From Paraburkholderia bryophila (GTDB lineage Bacteria; Pseudomonadota; Gammaproteobacteria; Burkholderiales; Burkholderiaceae): a stretch of DNA of 64,000 nucleotides. Of this stretch, positions 26,875 through 35,755 are shown one piece after another. A model generated the notes under the pieces. It had not been told where the DNA came from, did not search any database, and was given only the letters and a program-made list of their open reading frames with translations. Position 1 is the first letter of the stretch. Each line of letters starts with the position of its first letter. Location: contig NZ_QLTK01000014.1 of assembly GCF_003269035.1 (NCBI RefSeq), positions 103,285 to 167,284 on the forward strand, in the 5' to 3' direction. A program made the position numbers and the translations under genes.

Positions 26875-28163
26875 AGCAGGTCCTTCATTCGATACCAGGC
26901 CATCGCGAGTACGAGGGCAGGGGTGCGCAGTGTAGCGCCGCCGGGGAAGTCGCGGTGGCGGATCTTGCCGAACAGATCGAAGCGCGACGCCTGACCGTCG
27001 ATCGCCTCGGCGATCAGCTTACCGGCGAGACCGGTGGTATTCACGCCGTGGCCCGAGAAGCCTTGCGCAAAATAGATAGTGGGTGACCGGCGGCCGAAAT
27101 GCGGCGCGCGGTTCATGGTGATGTCGACGAAACCGCCCCACGCGTAGTCGACTTTGACGTCGTCGAGTTGCGGGAAAGTTTTCAGCATATCGCGGCGCAT
27201 TGCTTCGCCAAGGTTGCGCGGCGCGAACGTGGAATAGCTGACTTTGCCGCCCCACAGCAGGCGATTGTCCGGCGCGGGCCGGAAGTAGTCGAGCACGAAG
27301 CGGCTGTCGCAGACCGCGGCCTTCGCGGGCATCAGTGCTTCGGCGCGGTCGGCGTCGAGGGGTTCGGTGGCGATCACATAGGTGCCGACCGGCATGATCT
27401 TGCTTGCCACCTCCGGCGCGAGCTGACCGAGATAGGTATTGCAGGCGAGCACGACGAACTGCGCATGCACCTTGCCGCGCGCGGTTTCGGCCACGTGCCG
27501 GCCGTTTTCTTCACGCAGCGCGGTGACCCAACTGTCTTCGAAAATCCGTACGCCGGCCTCGCGCGCCGCGCGTGCAAGACCCAGCGTGTAGTTCAACGGA
27601 TGCAGGTGGCCGCTGTCCGCATCGTACAGACCGCCCAGATAACGTTGCGATTGCACGTACTGGCCGATGCCGTCGGCGTCGACATAGCTGAAACGATCGT
27701 AGCCGAAGCGGCGTTGGGCTTCGTCGCGCCATTTTTGCAGCGCATCCGTATCGCGCGGTTTGTTCGCCGCGGTCAGATAACCGATCGTCAGGTCGCAATC
27801 GATCCGATGCTTCGCGATCCGCTCCTTGACGATATCGAGCGTTTCGAGGCCCATGTCCCAGACCCGCTTCACGTCGTCGGCCGGCATGAACTTCGCGAAC
27901 GTGTCGATATCGCACGCAAAGCCGCCGATCAACTGCCCGCCATTGCGCCCGCTCGCCGCCCAGCCGACTTTCGACGCTTCGAGCACGGCGACCGTATGGC
28001 CGCGTTCGGCGAGGTTCAGCGCCGTGGAAATGCCGGTCAGGCCCGCGCCGATCACGCAGACGTCGACCGTGATCGAGTCGTCGAGCGAGGGATGGCGCGT
28101 GGTGTCGTTGGCCGTGGCGGCGTAATACGAAGCGACGTGAGGCTGTTTCGAGAAGCGGAGCAT
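26871..28163 (-). CDS. puuB: Gamma-glutamylputrescine oxidoreductase PuuB
   Basis: A 430-residue flavoenzyme of the DAO family that oxidises gamma-glutamylputrescine to the aldehyde with release of ammonia and H2O2. The FAD motif VCVIGAGLTGISTAL lies at about 35-49. The body has the family's DYFRPAPDNRLLWGGKVSY and AWGGFVDITMNRAP segments. The assignment is supported by puuA, puuC and puuD in the same locus. The ATG is 56 bases after the DUF3138 stop. Confidence 0.88.
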   Translation of the reverse strand: MLRFSKQPHVASYYAATANDTTRHPSLDDSITVDVCVIGAGLTGISTALNLAERGHTVAVLEASKVGWAASGRNGGQLIGGFACDIDTFAKFMPADDVKRVWDMGLETLDIVKERIAKHRIDCDLTIGYLTAANKPRDTDALQKWRDEAQRRFGYDRFSYVDADGIGQYVQSQRYLGGLYDADSGHLHPLNYTLGLARAAREAGVRIFEDSWVTALREENGRHVAETARGKVHAQFVVLACNTYLGQLAPEVASKIMPVGTYVIATEPLDADRAEALMPAKAAVCDSRFVLDYFRPAPDNRLLWGGKVSYSTFAPRNLGEAMRRDMLKTFPQLDDVKVDYAWGGFVDITMNRAPHFGRRSPTIYFAQGFSGHGVNTTGLAGKLIAEAIDGQASRFDLFGKIRHRDFPGGATLRTPALVLAMAWYRMKDLL

Positions 28164-28218
28164 AGGCAGTGTGCGGGTAGAGTGCCTGAGCGCGCGGCGC
28201 GCGCCCAGGCCGTGCGGA

Positions 28219-29808
28219 TTAGAACGAGTAAATCAGCTGCGTGCCGAGCAGGTCGTTGGACTTGCCGTACGAGCCGTCGTTCTTCAGGAACACCTGTTTG
28301 TTGGCCCAGTCGTGCCGGTATTCCACCTTCACCGTGACCTGCTGGGTCGGGTAGAACAACAGATCGAGCGAGACGTCCTGATGGGTGGCGCCCTTACACT
28401 CGAAACCGAGGCCGCCGTTACCCTTCGAATTGGCCAGGCAGTCCGCGCCAATACCGAAGCCGTCAGCCGTGTCCATACCGTTCGCATTCAACGCGACGCC
28501 ACCGCCGCCACCACCGTTCTTGCTGTCGACCAGCACGTCATAACGCGCGGTCACACCCATGCGTCCGAGGCCCGGCAGCGAGAACTTGCGATGCGCCAGC
28601 AACGACAGGCCGTACCACTGCGCCTGGCCGCCGTTGAACGCGGCATTCTGCTGCTGGCCGTAGTCGACTTCGGCGTTGTACTGCACATCCGCCTGCGTAT
28701 AAGCCAGATCCGCTTCGCCGAAGAAGAACGTGCCGAACGCGCTCGACGCCTGACCGCCCACGCCATACACCGGAATGGTGTTGCCGTTCACGTTCTGCGT
28801 CGCGGCGGAGAGCGTCTGACGCCCGATATTGAACGAACCGCCGATATCCAGCGCGCTCGACCACGTGTAGTCGACACGAGCCGTGAAGGTCGGAATCTTG
28901 TTGCTGCTCGTGATCGGATCGCCCAGCGCATTGGTGCCGGTCTGCACCACCGAGCCGTACGTACGGTATTGCTCGTTGCCGAGCATGAACTTCCATGCCC
29001 AGCTGCTGCCGTCGCCCGTGTAGTTCACACCGACGCCGAGATAGCTGCCCGGATCGGAGAAGTCGTACAGCAGGTTATGCGTGAGCGTCAGCATCTGATT
29101 CGATTGCTGCACTTCATAGCCGCCGAAGCTCGGCATCAGACCGGCCACGAAAGTCGTGGTGGCCGTCATCGGAATCGTCACAACCGCCGTGTTCAGGATG
29201 TTGTTGCCGATATTGCCGTGTTCGTTCTGCAGCAGCGTGATGCCGTTGCCGCGGTTCGGCATCAACGTGATTTCGGCCGACGGCGCCATCGGCCCGACAC
29301 CGAAGGTCTTCTTGATGTCGAGGTACAGATCGCCGAAGGTACTGTTGAAGTAGTTGTAGCTGCTTTCGTGGTTCGCGAACAGGAACGACGAGCTGCTGGC
29401 CGCGCGGTTATAGATGTAGGTCGGATCGATATAGCCGGTGACCGACAGGCCCGCGAGCGGTCCGGTGTTGGCGGCATCGACCAGCGAATCGACCTTCAGT
29501 TGCTGGTTGGCGATCTGCTGTTTCATCGTGTCGACCTGGTCGTTGGTCAACGTGGCGCGCGCCTTGCCATAGTCCGGCGACGAGATATCGACCGGCGCCT
29601 CGGCCACTGCCGGGGCAGGGGCCGGCGTGGCCACGATCGCCGCGTTGGCCTTCGGTTTGGTCGCCACTTCCGAGCGCAACTGCTTCACTTCCTTTTGCAG
29701 TGCGTTGAGTTGGGCCTGGAGCGCCTTGATCTGGTCGCTGGTGGCGTCCGCCATGGCCATGCCAGGCAAACTCCCCGCCACCAACAGACAGATGAGCTTC
29801 TTTCTCAT
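28219..29808 (-). CDS. DUF3138 outer-membrane porin-like protein
   Basis: A 529-residue protein with a signal peptide (1-21), a coiled-coil segment (about 24-48, DQIKALQAQLNALQKEVKQL), an Ala/Pro linker and a long beta-strand-rich region ending in IYSF, the aromatic end typical of outer-membrane barrels. The N-terminal coiled coil plus barrel resembles OprP/phosphate-selective porins. It sits between puuB and the Pot transporter on the same strand, so a polyamine channel role is possible but not shown. AAGGAGAATTTGC before the ATG is a strong ribosome site. Confidence 0.82.
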   Translation of the reverse strand: MRKKLICLLVAGSLPGMAMADATSDQIKALQAQLNALQKEVKQLRSEVATKPKANAAIVATPAPAPAVAEAPVDISSPDYGKARATLTNDQVDTMKQQIANQQLKVDSLVDAANTGPLAGLSVTGYIDPTYIYNRAASSSSFLFANHESSYNYFNSTFGDLYLDIKKTFGVGPMAPSAEITLMPNRGNGITLLQNEHGNIGNNILNTAVVTIPMTATTTFVAGLMPSFGGYEVQQSNQMLTLTHNLLYDFSDPGSYLGVGVNYTGDGSSWAWKFMLGNEQYRTYGSVVQTGTNALGDPITSSNKIPTFTARVDYTWSSALDIGGSFNIGRQTLSAATQNVNGNTIPVYGVGGQASSAFGTFFFGEADLAYTQADVQYNAEVDYGQQQNAAFNGGQAQWYGLSLLAHRKFSLPGLGRMGVTARYDVLVDSKNGGGGGGVALNANGMDTADGFGIGADCLANSKGNGGLGFECKGATHQDVSLDLLFYPTQQVTVKVEYRHDWANKQVFLKNDGSYGKSNDLLGTQLIYSF

Positions 29809-29846
29809 GCAAATTCTCCTTATTGGTCGTATTGCAAAAGGACTTC

Positions 29847-30758
29847 TTATGCGCGTGCCGTATCGAGCGATTTACGTACGGCGGCTTGTTGTGGTGCGGA
29901 AGGCAAAGGGTCGGCCGCTTCGGCAAGGGCAAACGCCTGCTGCATGTCGCGGTTGCGCTTACGCTCGCGGATCTGCATCCAGCGGTTCACGGCAATCACG
30001 CCGATCGTCACCGTGGTGATGAAGATCGTGGCGAGCGCATTCATCTCCGGATTCAGGCCCAGACGCACCCGCGAAAACACGACCAGCGGCAGCGTGGTCG
30101 AGCCGGGACCGGAGAGGAACGCGGACAGCACGAGGTCGTCGAACGAGAGCGTGAACGACAGCAGCCAGCCGGACATCAAGGCTTGCGAGATCAGCGGCAG
30201 CGTGATCAGGAAGAACACCTTGAACGGCGTGGCGCCGAGATCGAGCGCGGCTTCCTCGAGCGACTTGTTGAGCTCCTTCACCCGCGACTGCACGATGATC
30301 GCCACGTAAGAGACGCACAGCATCACGTGGCCGATCCAGATCGTGAACAGACCACGGCCCTTCGGCCAGCCGAGCATCTGTTCGAGCGCGACGAACAGCA
30401 GCAGCAGCGAGATGCCCTGAATGACCTCGGGAATCACCAGCGGCGCGTTGATCATGCCGGCGAACAGCGTAAAGCCGCGAAACCGGCCGAAGCGCGCCAG
30501 CACGAAGCCGGCCCACGTGCCGATCACGACCGAGGCGAACGCGGTGAGCAGACCGATCTTCATCGAGAGCCACGCGGCGTTCAGCAGTTCGTCGTCGTGC
30601 AGCAGGGCGCCATACCATTTGAGCGAGAAGCCGGACCAGACGGTGACGAGTTTCGACTCGTTGAACGAGTACACCACCAGGCTGATGATCGGGATATACA
30701 GAAACAGAAACCCGAACGTCAGCACGCTATTGGAGAGCGTTCTATTAGGCTTGATCAT
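29847..30758 (-). CDS. potI: Putrescine ABC transporter permease PotI
   Basis: A 303-residue inner-membrane permease with about six hydrophobic segments. The binding-protein-dependent transport signature, EEAALDLGATPFKVFFLITLP, lies in the C-terminal half and contacts the ATPase. It is the second permease of the PotFGHI putrescine importer. Its ATG overlaps the potH stop by four bases, showing tight coupling. Confidence 0.93.
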   Translation of the reverse strand: MIKPNRTLSNSVLTFGFLFLYIPIISLVVYSFNESKLVTVWSGFSLKWYGALLHDDELLNAAWLSMKIGLLTAFASVVIGTWAGFVLARFGRFRGFTLFAGMINAPLVIPEVIQGISLLLLFVALEQMLGWPKGRGLFTIWIGHVMLCVSYVAIIVQSRVKELNKSLEEAALDLGATPFKVFFLITLPLISQALMSGWLLSFTLSFDDLVLSAFLSGPGSTTLPLVVFSRVRLGLNPEMNALATIFITTVTIGVIAVNRWMQIRERKRNRDMQQAFALAEAADPLPSAPQQAAVRKSLDTARA

Positions 30759-31726
30759 TTCGCGTCCTCCAGTTCCTTGACCTGGTAGTACTGGAACACG
30801 GCCATCGGCACGAGCAGCAGCAACACCATCGCGACGGTGACGGCGGATGCCATCGGCCAGTCCATATCGTTGAAGAATTCATCCCACATCACACGGCCGA
30901 TCATCAGCGTGTCGGCGCCGCCGAGCAGTTCCGGAATCACGTACTCGCCGACCGCCGGAATGAACACCAGCAGACTGCCGGCGATAATGCCGTTCTTCGA
31001 CAGCGGCAACGTGATACGCGTGAAGGCGGTCCACGGTTTGCAGCCCAGGTCGTAGGCCGCTTCGAGCAGCGTCAGATCCATCTTCACCAGATGCGCGTAC
31101 AACGGCATCACCATGAACGGCAGGTAGGAATAAACCATGCCGATATAGACGCCGATATCCGTGTGGTAGAGGCGCAACGGCGAATGAATCATGCCGATCG
31201 ACATCAGCGTGTGATTGAGCAGGCCGTCGTCCTTCAGGATGCCGATCCATGCATAGACGCGAATCAGGAACGACGTCCAGAACGGCAGCATCACGCCCAT
31301 CATCAGCAGGTTGCGTTTGGCCGGTTCCGAGCGGGCGATGTAATACGCGATCGGGTAGCCGATCAGCAGGCAGAAGAAGGTCGAGACAGCGGCCATCTTG
31401 AGCGAGCTGATATAGGTGGCGACATACAGATCGTCCTGCAGCAGGAACGCGTAGTGCCCCAGCTGGATCGCGAAGTGCACGATGCCGTCTTTGATCGTCA
31501 TCAGATCCGTGTAGGGCGGAATGCCCAGGCGCAGATCGGCGAAACTGATCTTCAGTACCAGCACGAACGGCAACGCGAAGAACAGCGTGAGCCACAGGAA
31601 CGGCACGCCGATCACGGTGGTGCGGCCCGACGGCACGAACATCGCGAGGCGTCTTTTCAGCGAGCCGAACAGGCGGCTGCCGGACGGCGCGCCGAGCGCC
31701 GCGGGGGAGGAGGTGGGATGGCTCAT
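30755..31726 (-). CDS. potH: Putrescine ABC transporter permease PotH
   Basis: A 323-residue permease with an N-terminal cytoplasmic stretch and about six membrane segments. The EAA-type loop EAAYDLGCKPWTAFTRITLP lies near residue 220-240. It pairs with PotI to form the channel. The start codon overlaps the potG stop by four bases, and its own stop overlaps potI, so potG-H-I are translated as one coupled unit. Confidence 0.93.
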   Translation of the reverse strand: MSHPTSSPAALGAPSGSRLFGSLKRRLAMFVPSGRTTVIGVPFLWLTLFFALPFVLVLKISFADLRLGIPPYTDLMTIKDGIVHFAIQLGHYAFLLQDDLYVATYISSLKMAAVSTFFCLLIGYPIAYYIARSEPAKRNLLMMGVMLPFWTSFLIRVYAWIGILKDDGLLNHTLMSIGMIHSPLRLYHTDIGVYIGMVYSYLPFMVMPLYAHLVKMDLTLLEAAYDLGCKPWTAFTRITLPLSKNGIIAGSLLVFIPAVGEYVIPELLGGADTLMIGRVMWDEFFNDMDWPMASAVTVAMVLLLLVPMAVFQYYQVKELEDAK

Positions 31727-32886
31727 TGCGTCAGCACCACGCCGCTAGCCGGCGACCAGTAGACGAACACGTCGTCGTTATAGGACGGTGCCCCTTCGCT
31801 CATCAGGTGCGAGCTGGAGAGATTCGACACCACGGTCTTGCCGCTCGGCAGGCGTACGTGATACAGCGAATAGCTGCCCATGTAGGCCACATCCGAGACC
31901 ACGCCGCGCGCCCAGTTGTGCGGTGTCGACGGTTTGTCGAGCGACACCTTCACGCGCTCGGGGCGCACCGAGATGCCCACCGGCATGCCGAGCGGACCGG
32001 TAATGCCGTGGCTCACGTAAATGCGCGATTCGAGCTCTTCGCTCTCCACGAAGATGTGGTCCGGCTCGTCCGCCACGACCGTCCCTTCGAACAGATTCGT
32101 CGAGCCGATGAACTCGGCCGAAAAGCGGCTATTCGGAAACTCGTACACCTGGCTCGGCGAGCCGATCTGCACGATGCGGCCTTCGCTCATCACCGCGAGG
32201 CGGCCGGCCATGGTCATCGCTTCTTCCTGATCGTGCGTGACCATCACGCAGGTCACGTCGACCTTTTCGATGATGTTGACCAGTTCGAGCTGGGTCTTCT
32301 GACGGATCTTTTTATCGAGCGCCGACATCGGCTCGTCGAGCAGCAGCAGCTTGGGGCGCTTGACCAGCGAACGGGCGAGCGCCACACGCTGCTGCTGGCC
32401 GCCTGACAACTGGTGCGGCTTGCGCTGGGCGTACTTGCTCATCTGCACGAGATTCAGCGCGTCGGCGACGCGTTCCTTGATCTCGTTCTTCGGTGTGCCT
32501 TCCTGCTTCAGGCCGAAGGCGATGTTCGCCTCCACGCTCATGTGCGGGAACAGTGCATACGACTGGAACATCATGTTGACCGGCCGCTTGTACGGCGGCA
32601 TCGCGGCGAGATCTTCGCCGTCGACGAAAATGCGCCCGGACGTGACCGTCTCGAGCCCCGCGAGCATGCGCAGGAGAGTGGACTTGCCGCAGCCTGAGCT
32701 GCCGAGCAGCGCGAACAGTTCGTTCTTGGCGATGCTCAGATTGACATTGTCGACAGCGGTGCTGTCGCCGAATTTCTTCACGACGTTTTCGATGCGGACG
32801 AACTCATCCGGTTTCGATTTTGTCGCTACTGCGGGGCGGGCCATCTGGGTGGCGCCGGCTGCGCTTTTTAAAGTCGTCGAGTTCAT
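31723..32886 (-). CDS. potG: Putrescine ABC transporter ATP-binding protein PotG
   Basis: A 387-residue ATPase. The ABC domain (about 30-265) has Walker A GSSGCGKST, signature LSGGQQQRVALARSL, Walker B LLLLDEPMSALD and an H-loop. A TOBE-type regulatory domain follows (about 290-380). The ATG at 32886 is preceded by AAGGA. A longer in-frame start 49 codons upstream would only add sequence that does not resemble the family. There are 209 bases between potF and potG. Confidence 0.94.
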   Translation of the reverse strand: MNSTTLKSAAGATQMARPAVATKSKPDEFVRIENVVKKFGDSTAVDNVNLSIAKNELFALLGSSGCGKSTLLRMLAGLETVTSGRIFVDGEDLAAMPPYKRPVNMMFQSYALFPHMSVEANIAFGLKQEGTPKNEIKERVADALNLVQMSKYAQRKPHQLSGGQQQRVALARSLVKRPKLLLLDEPMSALDKKIRQKTQLELVNIIEKVDVTCVMVTHDQEEAMTMAGRLAVMSEGRIVQIGSPSQVYEFPNSRFSAEFIGSTNLFEGTVVADEPDHIFVESEELESRIYVSHGITGPLGMPVGISVRPERVKVSLDKPSTPHNWARGVVSDVAYMGSYSLYHVRLPSGKTVVSNLSSSHLMSEGAPSYNDDVFVYWSPASGVVLTQ

Positions 32887-33095
32887 GATGTAACCATTCC
32901 TTGCGGATCGCGAGCGCAAGTGTCTCCCTACGAGGCGCGCCAGGCGCCTCGCAACGTACGCTGCGATCGGAATACATGGGACTGCGCGCGGCTGGGACGC
33001 GATAGCGCGCAGGCTGACTGCCGTTACTGCCATTCATGCGCTCAGGGTTCGAGCGATCCCTGAGCGCGGATCGAGTTTTTATCGGGCGGGTTTAA

Positions 33096-34217
33096 TCAAT
33101 GACCGGTTTTAAGCTGCGCCCAAAGACGGTTTTCAAGGCGCAGAATATCGGTCGGCATGGGTTTCATCAGCGTCATTTTGCTGAGTACGTCGTCGCCCGG
33201 ATAAACCGTCTTGTCCTGGACGACTGCCGGCGTGACGAACTGGCGCGCGGCCTTGTTCGCGGTCGGGTAGAACACTTCGTTGGTGATCGCCGCGTTGACC
33301 TTCGGATCTTCAATGTAATTGATCCACTTGAGGGCGGCTTCGGCGTGCGGCGCGTCTTTCGGGATCACCATCACGTCGAACCACAGCAGGCCGCCTTCCT
33401 TCACGTTCGAGAACTTGATCTGGTACGAACGTTTCGCTTCCTCGGTGCGGCGGCTCGCGATGCCGACGTCGCCGGACCAGCCCACTGCCACGCACACGTC
33501 GTTATTGGCGAGGTCGTTGATGTAGCCCGACGAGTTGAATTGGGTGATATAAGGGCGGACTTTCTTCAGCACTTCGAATGCAGCCTGATAGTCGGCGGGG
33601 TTCGTGCTGTTCGGGTCCTTATGCATGTATTGCAGCGTGGCGGCGAATACGTCGACAGCCTGATCGAGGAACGACACGCCGCAGCCTTTCAGCTTCGAGA
33701 GGTTGGCCGGATCGAACACGAGAGCCCAGCTATCCACCGGCGCATTCGCGCCGAGCGCCTTCTGCACGGCTTGCACGTTGTAGCCGATACCGTCGGTGCC
33801 GTAGGCCCAGGGTACACCGTACTGGTTGCCCGGATCGGCGTCGGAGATCATCTTCATCAGCACGGGGTCGAGATTCGCGAGGTTCGGCAGTTTCGATTTG
33901 TCGAGCTTCTGATACACGCCGGCCTGAATCTGCTTGGCCATGTAGTTCGACGTGGGCACCACGATGTCGTAACCCGAGCTGCCCGCGAGCAGCTTGGCCT
34001 GCAGTGTGTCGTCGCTATCGTAGTTGTCGTACTTGACCTTGATGCCGTCCTGCTTCTCGAAGTTCGGAATCGTGTCCTTCGCGATGTAATCCGACCAGTT
34101 ATACACATTCAGTTCCGTGTCGGCCGCAAGGGCCGGCGTAACCGACAGCGCCGTAAAACCCGCGAAGGCGAGCAGCGCGGCCCCCGCGACCGCATGACGA
34201 AGATGACTAACGCTCAT
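33096..34217 (-). CDS. potF: Putrescine-binding periplasmic protein PotF
   Basis: A 373-residue solute-binding protein. The signal peptide (about 1-31, ALAAD) is followed by the family start LNVYNWSDYIAKDTIPNFEK. The ligand-site region includes WAYGTDGIGYN and NDVCVAVGWSGD, as in PotD/PotF/SpuD. It captures putrescine, or possibly spermidine, for PotGHI. The ATG at 34217 follows AAGGG. An upstream in-frame start at 34271 would place a charged extension before the signal peptide and is unlikely. Confidence 0.93.
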   Translation of the reverse strand: MSVSHLRHAVAGAALLAFAGFTALSVTPALAADTELNVYNWSDYIAKDTIPNFEKQDGIKVKYDNYDSDDTLQAKLLAGSSGYDIVVPTSNYMAKQIQAGVYQKLDKSKLPNLANLDPVLMKMISDADPGNQYGVPWAYGTDGIGYNVQAVQKALGANAPVDSWALVFDPANLSKLKGCGVSFLDQAVDVFAATLQYMHKDPNSTNPADYQAAFEVLKKVRPYITQFNSSGYINDLANNDVCVAVGWSGDVGIASRRTEEAKRSYQIKFSNVKEGGLLWFDVMVIPKDAPHAEAALKWINYIEDPKVNAAITNEVFYPTANKAARQFVTPAVVQDKTVYPGDDVLSKMTLMKPMPTDILRLENRLWAQLKTGH

Positions 34218-34288
34218 GGTTTTTTCCCTTGATGTGAAGAACCGGCATGAGCGTGAGATGTGGGTGCGCATGCCGGAACGGACTGCCG

Positions 34289-35728
34289 TTACGAAATACC
34301 GAGTTGTTGTGCGGTCGCATCGATGGCTTTTTTGGCCTTCGTGACGATCTCGTCGATTTCCAGCTTGTTGATCACCAGCGGCGGCGACAGGAGCATGCGG
34401 TCGCCGGTGGCACGCATGATCAGGTTGCCGTTGAAACAGAAGTCGCGGCAGATCGTGCCAACGTCGCCGCCGTTTGCGAAGCGCTTGCGCGCTTGCGGGT
34501 CTTGCGCGAGTTGCAGACCGGCCACCAGGCCCGCGCCGGAGATTTCACCGATGATCGGGTGATTGGCGAAGGTGTCGCGCAGCTTCTTCTGGAAGTACGG
34601 ACCCGTGTCGGTCTTGACTCGCTCCACGATTTTCTCGTCGCGCAGCAGCTTGAGATTGGCGACGGCGACGGCGGCGGCAACCGGGTGCCCGGAATAGGTG
34701 AGGCCGTGGTTGAAGTCGCCGCTTTCGATAATGACCTTGGCGACGCGATCATGCAGACCGACCGCGCCCATCGGCACATAGCCGCTCGTCAGACCCTTCG
34801 CCAGCGTGATCAGGTCCGGCTCGAAACCGAAGTGCTGATGCGCGAACCATTCGCCGGTGCGGCCGAACCCGCCGATCACTTCGTCGGCGACCAGCAGAAT
34901 GTCGTACTTGCGGCAGATCCGCTGAATTTCCGGCCAGTACGTGGCGGCCGGGAAAATTACGCCGCCCGCCCCCTGGAAAGGCTCACCGATAAACGCGGCG
35001 ACGTTGTCGGCGCCGATTTCGAGAATCTTCGCTTCCAGTTGTTGCGCGCGGGCCAGAGCGAATTCTTCCGGCGTCAGATTGCCTTGCGCTTCGCCGAAGA
35101 AATACGGCTGGTCGATATGCACGATGTTCTCGACCTTCGAAGGCATCTGCTCGTGCATGTAACCCATGCCGCCGAGCGTACCGCCCGCGATCGTCGAACC
35201 GTGATAGCCGTTTCTGCGCGAGATCACGACCTTCTTCGACTGCTTGCCTTGCGCCGCCCAGTAGTGGTGGACGATGCGCAGCACGGTGTCGTTGCCTTCC
35301 GAGCCGCTGTTGCAGTAGAAGAAGTGGTTGAACGGCGCAGGCGCGAGTTCGGCGAGCAACGCCGACAGTTCGATCACCGGCGGGTGCGTGGTCTTGAAGA
35401 AAGTGTTGTAGAACGGCAGTTCCTGCATCTGCTTATACGCGGCGTCGGCCAGTTCCTTGCGGCCATACCCCACGTTCACGCACCACAAGCCGGCCATCCC
35501 GTCGATCACCTTGTTGCCGTCCGAATCCCACAGGTAGACGCCTTCGGCCTTGACGATCACGCGGCTGCCGGCGCGGTTCAGCGCGCCCATATCCGAGAAC
35601 GGATGAATGTGATGCGCGGCGTCGAGCGCGCGGTATTCGGCGGTGCTGCGTTGTTGCGCGGCCTGCGCGGCGGCGGCGCTCGGCACGGCCGGTTGTACGT
35701 ACGCGACTTCTTCTGTTCTGTAGCTCAT
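34289..35728 (-). CDS. spuC: Polyamine:pyruvate aminotransferase SpuC type (class III)
   Basis: A 479-residue PLP-dependent class III aminotransferase. The PLP lysine is K311 in LAKGLTSG, preceded by the ADEVIGGFGRTG block. It would transaminate putrescine or other diamines with pyruvate to 4-aminobutanal, the alternative to the gamma-glutamyl route encoded alongside. GGAGG precedes the ATG. It lies between puuA and potF with short gaps, consistent with one operon. Confidence 0.9.
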   Translation of the reverse strand: MSYRTEEVAYVQPAVPSAAAAQAAQQRSTAEYRALDAAHHIHPFSDMGALNRAGSRVIVKAEGVYLWDSDGNKVIDGMAGLWCVNVGYGRKELADAAYKQMQELPFYNTFFKTTHPPVIELSALLAELAPAPFNHFFYCNSGSEGNDTVLRIVHHYWAAQGKQSKKVVISRRNGYHGSTIAGGTLGGMGYMHEQMPSKVENIVHIDQPYFFGEAQGNLTPEEFALARAQQLEAKILEIGADNVAAFIGEPFQGAGGVIFPAATYWPEIQRICRKYDILLVADEVIGGFGRTGEWFAHQHFGFEPDLITLAKGLTSGYVPMGAVGLHDRVAKVIIESGDFNHGLTYSGHPVAAAVAVANLKLLRDEKIVERVKTDTGPYFQKKLRDTFANHPIIGEISGAGLVAGLQLAQDPQARKRFANGGDVGTICRDFCFNGNLIMRATGDRMLLSPPLVINKLEIDEIVTKAKKAIDATAQQLGIS

Positions 35729-35755
35729 ACTGCCTCCAGTTTTCTTGCGTTTGCC

